From NCBI RefSeq assembly GCF_900186955.1, contig NZ_LT906438.1:2852001-2916000 (forward strand): DNA of 64,000 nucleotides, given 5' to 3'. Position numbers and translations under genes: made by a program. The notes below the pieces were generated by a model, which was given only the letters and a program-made list of their open reading frames with translations, had not been told where the DNA came from and ran no database searches. How positions within the stretch are numbered: the first letter of the stretch is position 1; every line of letters begins with the position of its first letter. The stretch is from Bacillus pumilus. Lineage in GTDB: Bacteria; Bacillota; Bacilli; Bacillales; Bacillaceae. Positions 59,468 to 64,000 of the stretch are shown in pieces.

Positions 59468-59891
59468 CGCTCTCCATCACCTCCTCTATTTCTAATGTGC
59501 CTTCATCTGTGACTATAGCTAGCTTGACATGAAACGAGTCATTTTCCTTTGTGACCTCTATCTCTTCAATATGATCAATCCGTTCGTCCACAATCAATGC
59601 TTCCTCTAGCAGCCTCGGAATCTCCATTTCTTTGTATTCATCCGTGGCTTCTGTATCCGTCAAAAGCTCCTGAATTTCAGTGCCAATGTCGTGGCTGTAA
59701 ATAGGATGTGCATACCGCTCTGTCCTAAGTGTCATATAAACGAATTGACGAATTGCTTCAATGCCTGAAATGGTTTCACCTGTCAATCTGCCAGTTTCAA
59801 CATCTATTCGATACGTCGTCGAGGTTTCCACCTCTTCGCCTTCTTCTGTTTCCTCAATTTCTTCCTCTGGTGAAAGTGCCACGTTCATCAC
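59460..59891 (-). CDS. xkdS: XkdS-like baseplate protein
   Basis: A 143-residue DUF2634-type protein with [15 protein letters not shown] sequence ([18 protein letters not shown]). Glu-rich start. Between xkdR and xkdT as in PBSX. Confidence 0.85.
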   Translation of the reverse strand: MMNVALSPEEEIEETEEGEEVETSTTYRIDVETGRLTGETISGIEAIRQFVYMTLRTERYAHPIYSHDIGTEIQELLTDTEATDEYKEMEIPRLLEEALIVDERIDHIEEIEVTKENDSFHVKLAIVTDEGTLEIEEVMESDV

Positions 59892-59896
59892 CTCCC

Positions 59897-60163
59897 TTAC
59901 AATTTGTCGATGATGTAGAAGGATTGCCCTCCTGCCATTGCCAGCACCATAATGCTGTCTCCCCTTTTCAGTTCATCATCCTCACCCTTATTTAGGCGCT
60001 TTGGCCAAATCAGTAATTCTTCCGGGATGATTAGCTTATGGTTTTCATTTAACTGGATGCTTACAGGAGAAACTGCCGTAACTTCTCCAATCACCAGATC
60101 AATTGGAGAGGCGGCGTCTACAGCATTCACTGCTAATCGTTTAATCGCTTCACTTAACCTCAC
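59897..60163 (-). CDS. xkdR: XkdR-like protein
   Basis: An 88-residue DUF2577-type beta protein ([20 protein letters not shown], then [17 protein letters not shown]). Overlaps xkdQ by four bases. Confidence 0.85.
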   Translation of the reverse strand: MRLSEAIKRLAVNAVDAASPIDLVIGEVTAVSPVSIQLNENHKLIIPEELLIWPKRLNKGEDDELKRGDSIMVLAMAGGQSFYIIDKL

Positions 60164-61170
60164 GCTTGATCACCCTTTGGAATGGAATTTTTCTCAACGA
60201 CATCAATTGTCATGGTGTGTTTCACCCCACTGAATTCATGTTTGTCCTGATCGATCCAGTACGTATTTTTTACGTTGATTTCAGGGATTTTCAAATAGAT
60301 TGGAAGACCGCTTTGCAGTTCAGGAATGCCTAGCGCTTGGATGCTTTTGACTTCTTGTTTCACGCCTTTTTTCTCTGCCAGCCGTACTTTGGCTCTTTTT
60401 TGCAGCTGCGGCTGGTTGATTTGCCCTGTAACCGTCTCAACATGCTGTAAAATACCGTATTTACTCTGACCTGCTTTATCCTGTTCGACCACTACAATCT
60501 CTGATTTGCTACCTTTTTTCTTATTTTTCCCCTGTTCATCCACAGACGTGCGCAGCTTGACACGAGTGGCTGTTTCTTCAATCGAGGTGCTGTACTGATA
60601 GCCAATGAGATTGACACCTGATTCAATGACCCATACGTCCTCTGGATCTGGCCAAGCTCTCAGCCCCATCTTTCCTTTAGCAGAATAGATTTGATAGTTT
60701 CTGCCGGTTTGCCGCTTTGTCTCTTTTAATGCTTTCAGAATCATGTCATATAGGCTCGTATCGTTTTTAAACACTAGTGATTTTATGACATGACCTGTAT
60801 TGGCGATGGAGGTCATGGGAATTTGAAAGTCAGCTCCAATCCGTCTCAAGATTTGATCTGCTCTTTGTTTTGAAAAAACATAGACATCTTGGTTTTTCAC
60901 CAAATATTGAAGCATGTCGTATGCGGTAAAGGTCAGTTTCCCTTCAACAGGCGTCCTAGAAAACACAATGCCTCTGAACAGCTCTTTTCCTTTCCATTTA
61001 AAAAGAACCGTGTCCCCTTCTGAGACACGGTAATATGTTTGACTCCCTTGCTTTGTGATAATATTTGCTTGAATAGAGCGAGGAGCTTGATACCTTTGCC
61101 CCTGAAGTGTCACACTCTCTGTGACAAGCTCATACATGGTGCCGCTTCTGATGGCAAAAAGCTCGATCAA
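60160..61170 (-). CDS. xkdQ: XkdQ-like tail hub protein
   Basis: A protein of about 336 residues of the gpD/XkdQ type. I choose the TTG at 61170, which has AGGGGGG seven bases upstream and follows the xkdP stop; an ATG at 61221 lies inside xkdP. Central hub domain binds the spike. Confidence 0.85.
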   Translation of the reverse strand: MIELFAIRSGTMYELVTESVTLQGQRYQAPRSIQANIITKQGSQTYYRVSEGDTVLFKWKGKELFRGIVFSRTPVEGKLTFTAYDMLQYLVKNQDVYVFSKQRADQILRRIGADFQIPMTSIANTGHVIKSLVFKNDTSLYDMILKALKETKRQTGRNYQIYSAKGKMGLRAWPDPEDVWVIESGVNLIGYQYSTSIEETATRVKLRTSVDEQGKNKKKGSKSEIVVVEQDKAGQSKYGILQHVETVTGQINQPQLQKRAKVRLAEKKGVKQEVKSIQALGIPELQSGLPIYLKIPEINVKNTYWIDQDKHEFSGVKHTMTIDVVEKNSIPKGDQA

Positions 61171-61181
61171 TGCCAGCCCCC

Positions 61182-61853
61182 CTATTGTGGTATTTTTAAC
61201 CTTTGTCCAGGGAAAATCCAATGCCCCGGCTGCTTAATATTTCGTTTGCTACGTTTAATCATCGCTAATTTATTGGCATTCCAAATACGCCGCCATTTTG
61301 TACTGTCGCCATAAAACCTGCCTGAAATGGCCCATAGCGTATCCCCTTTTTTGACGGTGTACATTTTTGGCGGTGTTTTTGAAGGCCTTTTCTTTTTCGT
61401 TTGTTTTGCTTTTTTCTTTCGTTTAATTTTCCTAGGCGATGCGGTTTTGTATTCCTTTAACTCGATCGTAAATTCACGATCGCCAATATCATATGATCCT
61501 TCTTTATGGGTGAAGCTTTCAATGCTGCACGTCATGTTGATTTTTGTCCCCGTTACAATCAGCCGCACAGACTTCTTTGAACGCATCATTCGTTCTATTT
61601 TCGCTATCGCATTCTCCGGTGATGGAATGCTTTTATATTCAGCAATTGGCGAATATTTCTTAGGAAATAAAGAAGTGAATGATACTTGCTTAGCCGATGG
61701 GACATCAATAAAGGTCAGTTCTCCAAAAGAGGCAACCTTTACCGTTTCATTTTGTACGTTATTTGTGATTTCAAGTTCGGATGGAAGGACAGGGAATCGC
61801 AACTTGTCCTTTCCTTGGGAAATCCACAATTGATACACTGATTTACCCATCAA
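61182..61853 (-). CDS. xkdP: XkdP-like LysM protein
   Basis: A 223-residue protein: N-terminal beta domain, a Lys-rich linker (about 145-165), and a C-terminal LysM domain ([20 protein letters not shown], about 169-188) that contacts peptidoglycan at the tail tip. Confidence 0.9.
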   Translation of the reverse strand: MMGKSVYQLWISQGKDKLRFPVLPSELEITNNVQNETVKVASFGELTFIDVPSAKQVSFTSLFPKKYSPIAEYKSIPSPENAIAKIERMMRSKKSVRLIVTGTKINMTCSIESFTHKEGSYDIGDREFTIELKEYKTASPRKIKRKKKAKQTKKKRPSKTPPKMYTVKKGDTLWAISGRFYGDSTKWRRIWNANKLAMIKRSKRNIKQPGHWIFPGQRLKIPQ

Positions 61854-64000
61854 TCACGACCCCCTTCGTTCCTGTATGAAGCTCTACTTCCAGTTCATCT
61901 ACGAGCATTTGTCTAATTTTTTCGACTAGCGATTGCTGATCTTGTCCATTATGGAAATGCTGATCCCCATTGAATTGAATGGTGATTTGCTTATTACTTG
62001 ACGATGCTGTACGACTAGAAGACTGAGCTGAGGTGACTTGCTGCATTTGTGATTCTGGTAAAGGAGCAGACGCATTTGCTGGATCATATACTTGCATTCC
62101 AAGTGCCTTGGCTGCCTGCGTTAATAAATACCTTCCGCGTATGCCTCTTTCTTCAGGAATGATCCATTCGCGTTTGTTTCCTTCACCGACTCTAGCAACC
62201 TGCTCCTGAGTAATCAGTCCACCATTTGCGTAGCCTTTATAAGGCCCGCCTCTTCTCATACTTCGTAATCCCGGTGTATTGAAGACTGTTCCATATCTGC
62301 CCTTAATGTAGTTAATGGCTGCTACGGCATTATGAATTGGGTTCCAAATGTCATTCATGCCTTTGCCTTTATTGGAGTTAAACGTCGTTCCAATGGTTTG
62401 CATTAAGCCTTTAGAAGGCGTTCCCTTCTTGGCGTTAGAATCCCATAAGTTGATTGCTCTCGGATTTCCATTCGATTCATGCTGCGCAATGGTCATAAGT
62501 CCTGGAAGCCAGTTCATCGATGTGCCAGTTGCCATGAGAGCTGCCATGAGCCATTGCTGAACACTAAGACCTGAAGCCCCCATACCGCTGAAGGCACCGA
62601 TTAATGAACCAGCCTGATTTTCAGCAAACTTTTTCACATCAACTGAGTCGAGTCCTTTGACGACACCGATCGATGCGAATTTCCCAAGACTCATCATGAC
62701 GCGTGAAGGGGAATGAATATCTAATTCCTCTCTAAACGCCTGCTCTACTTTCTTCGCCATTTCTTTGGCGGCTTGTGTGACTTCACTTGCTTTTGAACGC
62801 ATGCCACTGTTAAAGGCATCCATCATTCCTGAGCCCCAGCCTGGTGATTCTTGTTTTGCTTGTAGAAATGGTTGTTTGATGTGCTGATCTACGTATTGGC
62901 TAGTACCAACTGAAGTGGCATTTTGACCTGTGGCAAAACCACTAACCGTTCCAGAACCCCAAGTTGGCGATGCTGTCATCACTTGTTGATATGGTGCTTT
63001 TACACGACTTTGCAAAAAGCTATCTGTTCCTGTTGGTGTCATCTGCTGACCATTCGCAAAAGCAGCAACTGTTTGCTGACCATACTTATTTGAGTCTGAG
63101 GTCAATTGACCAAAAGGCTGCTGAATATTCTTTTGCTTCCATTGATCAAGTGTAATCATTTTTTGATTTAATCCTTGTTCAAAATCCTTATTAAATTGCT
63201 CGCCTATGCTGGAGGCTTGAATGTTCCCAGTCATCGAGACCGATCCGTCTATTGAACCGACAGAAGATGATGAAGCTACTGCTGTAGGAGCTGGAGAGCT
63301 TGATACTTGATTTCCAGCTGCTCCGCTTGGCATAACAGACATCCCAAGATGAGAAGCAGCCTGAGCAAGCAGCATCTTCCCGCGCCCTCGGTTATTTTGA
63401 GTTGGAATGACAAATTCGTTACCTGCTTCACCGACCCATGATAAGGTTGGCTGGGTGATATAGCCGCCTGTGGCTTTTTTATCAGGGTCTCCAAAGACAT
63501 GTTTCAATACAAAATCAACCCCACCGCCAGCCTTATTAAACAAATCTTTGACCCACCCAAACGCTTTAGAAAACCCATCACCAATAGCTTCTGCTACTTT
63601 TACAATCGGCTTTTGAATGTTGTCCTCAAACCATTTGGATAATCCATCCCATATATCTGTCACCACTTTATACGCTTCTTCGAACTTTTTCCCGAAACTG
63701 TCTTTAATGGTTCCTACGGTATCTACAAGTGGATTCCACACATTTTCCATAAACCATGACGATACAGCTCCAAAGATTGATTGTATCTTTTTCCATGCAT
63801 TTGATAATGCTGTCCAAATCCCTGTAGCGACTGTAACAACTGTACTGCTCAGTGGTGTCCAAACGTTTTCAATAAACCAACCCGCTACTGCACTGAACGT
63901 TTCTTGTATCCATGTCCATGCATTGACTAAACTTGACCAGATGGTCGTTGCTACCGTAACGACTGTGTCGCTGAGCGGTGTCCAAACGTTTTCGATAAAC
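61843..64000 (-). CDS. xkdO: Tail tape measure XkdO with transglycosylase domain, 5' end outside window
   Basis: The frame is open from the stop at 61843 to the right edge (719 codons seen). It has tandem 41-residue repeats at the visible start, two segments of [23 protein letters not shown], and a soluble lytic transglycosylase domain ([18 protein letters not shown], then [10 protein letters not shown]) in the last third. It sets tail length and opens the wall during injection. Confidence 0.9.
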   Translation of the reverse strand, partial: FIENVWTPLSDTVVTVATTIWSSLVNAWTWIQETFSAVAGWFIENVWTPLSSTVVTVATGIWTALSNAWKKIQSIFGAVSSWFMENVWNPLVDTVGTIKDSFGKKFEEAYKVVTDIWDGLSKWFEDNIQKPIVKVAEAIGDGFSKAFGWVKDLFNKAGGGVDFVLKHVFGDPDKKATGGYITQPTLSWVGEAGNEFVIPTQNNRGRGKMLLAQAASHLGMSVMPSGAAGNQVSSSPAPTAVASSSSVGSIDGSVSMTGNIQASSIGEQFNKDFEQGLNQKMITLDQWKQKNIQQPFGQLTSDSNKYGQQTVAAFANGQQMTPTGTDSFLQSRVKAPYQQVMTASPTWGSGTVSGFATGQNATSVGTSQYVDQHIKQPFLQAKQESPGWGSGMMDAFNSGMRSKASEVTQAAKEMAKKVEQAFREELDIHSPSRVMMSLGKFASIGVVKGLDSVDVKKFAENQAGSLIGAFSGMGASGLSVQQWLMAALMATGTSMNWLPGLMTIAQHESNGNPRAINLWDSNAKKGTPSKGLMQTIGTTFNSNKGKGMNDIWNPIHNAVAAINYIKGRYGTVFNTPGLRSMRRGGPYKGYANGGLITQEQVARVGEGNKREWIIPEERGIRGRYLLTQAAKALGMQVYDPANASAPLPESQMQQVTSAQSSSRTASSSNKQITIQFNGDQHFHNGQDQQSLVEKIRQMLVDELEVELHTGTKGVVIDG
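63757..64000 (-). repeat. Tandem 41-residue (123-bp) repeats in xkdO
   Basis: Units beginning [11 protein letters not shown] and containing TVVTVAT-IW-LxNAWxxIQxxF recur at exactly 123 bp; at least two units are complete in the window and a divergent third begins at 63756. Such repeats change tape length in steps. Confidence 0.8.

Noticed and set aside
1..64000. CRISPR array or Cas genes
   Set aside because: No regularly spaced identical repeats and no Cas-like gene; the Cas4-like nuclease lacks the Cys cluster and is a phage exonuclease by context.

Overview
The window joins two prophage-type elements on one Bacillus chromosome. Positions 1 to about 52.2 kb are most of a large temperate siphovirus genome. 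Positions 52.28 to 64.0 kb are a PBSX-like (xkd) phage-tail island. The BhlA-type holin, XkdX-type proteins and XkdO-S homologues suggest the B. pumilus/safensis/altitudinis group, which is inference. The left element is richer in CG dinucleotides than the right. The junction is the 3' part of a tRNA gene (tRNA-Ala-like, 52.19-52.24 kb) followed by its own terminator, which looks like a prophage end.

Nearly all left-phage genes lie on the minus strand, so the phage is read from right to left. At 51.9-44.2 kb are early genes: a winged-helix initiator-like protein, many small unknown proteins, a DnaC-like loader, a DnaB-like helicase and a DnaG-like primase. At 44.2-41.5 kb is a decision module: two plus-strand XRE regulators divergent from an arbitrium receptor AimR, its signal gene aimP (missed by ordinary length cut-offs; predicted peptide AIKVGG) and a sigma-like protein. 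At 41.4-33.3 kb are replication and repair genes: an ssDNA-binding-like protein, PD-(D/E)XK nucleases, a family A DNA polymerase, a DnaQ exonuclease and a RuvC-like resolvase. At 33.3-19.7 kb are short overlapping membrane and coiled-coil genes, then nucleotide metabolism: nrdI, nrdE, nrdF, dUTPase, thyX and a dNMP kinase. This stretch is heavily invaded: a group I intron with a GIY-YIG endonuclease splits nrdE, two HNH genes sit beside nrdF and thyX, and two paralogous DNA methyltransferases flank nrdE.

At 19.7-12.9 kb come regulators, a small XRE repressor with divergent palindrome-covered promoters and a plus-strand operon of tiny proteins, a 1.2-kb gene-free stretch, and a structured tRNA-like RNA. 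A minimal tyrosine recombinase lies at 12.0 kb on the plus strand. At 11.9-0 kb are terminase, portal, head morphogenesis, scaffold, capsid, connectors, tail tube, tail-assembly chaperones (with an A AAA AAC frameshift site) and the start of the tape measure, which runs off the left edge.

Three 41-bp promoter-like elements (24.3, 42.1 and 52.0 kb) head three minus-strand transcription units and may form a phage regulon. The right island, read from 64.0 kb leftwards, has tape measure xkdO (5' end outside), xkdP, Q, R, S, T, U, a collar-fibre protein, two fibre/XkdW/XkdX modules plus a truncated third fibre, and the lysis cassette (BhlA-like, XhlB, amidase).
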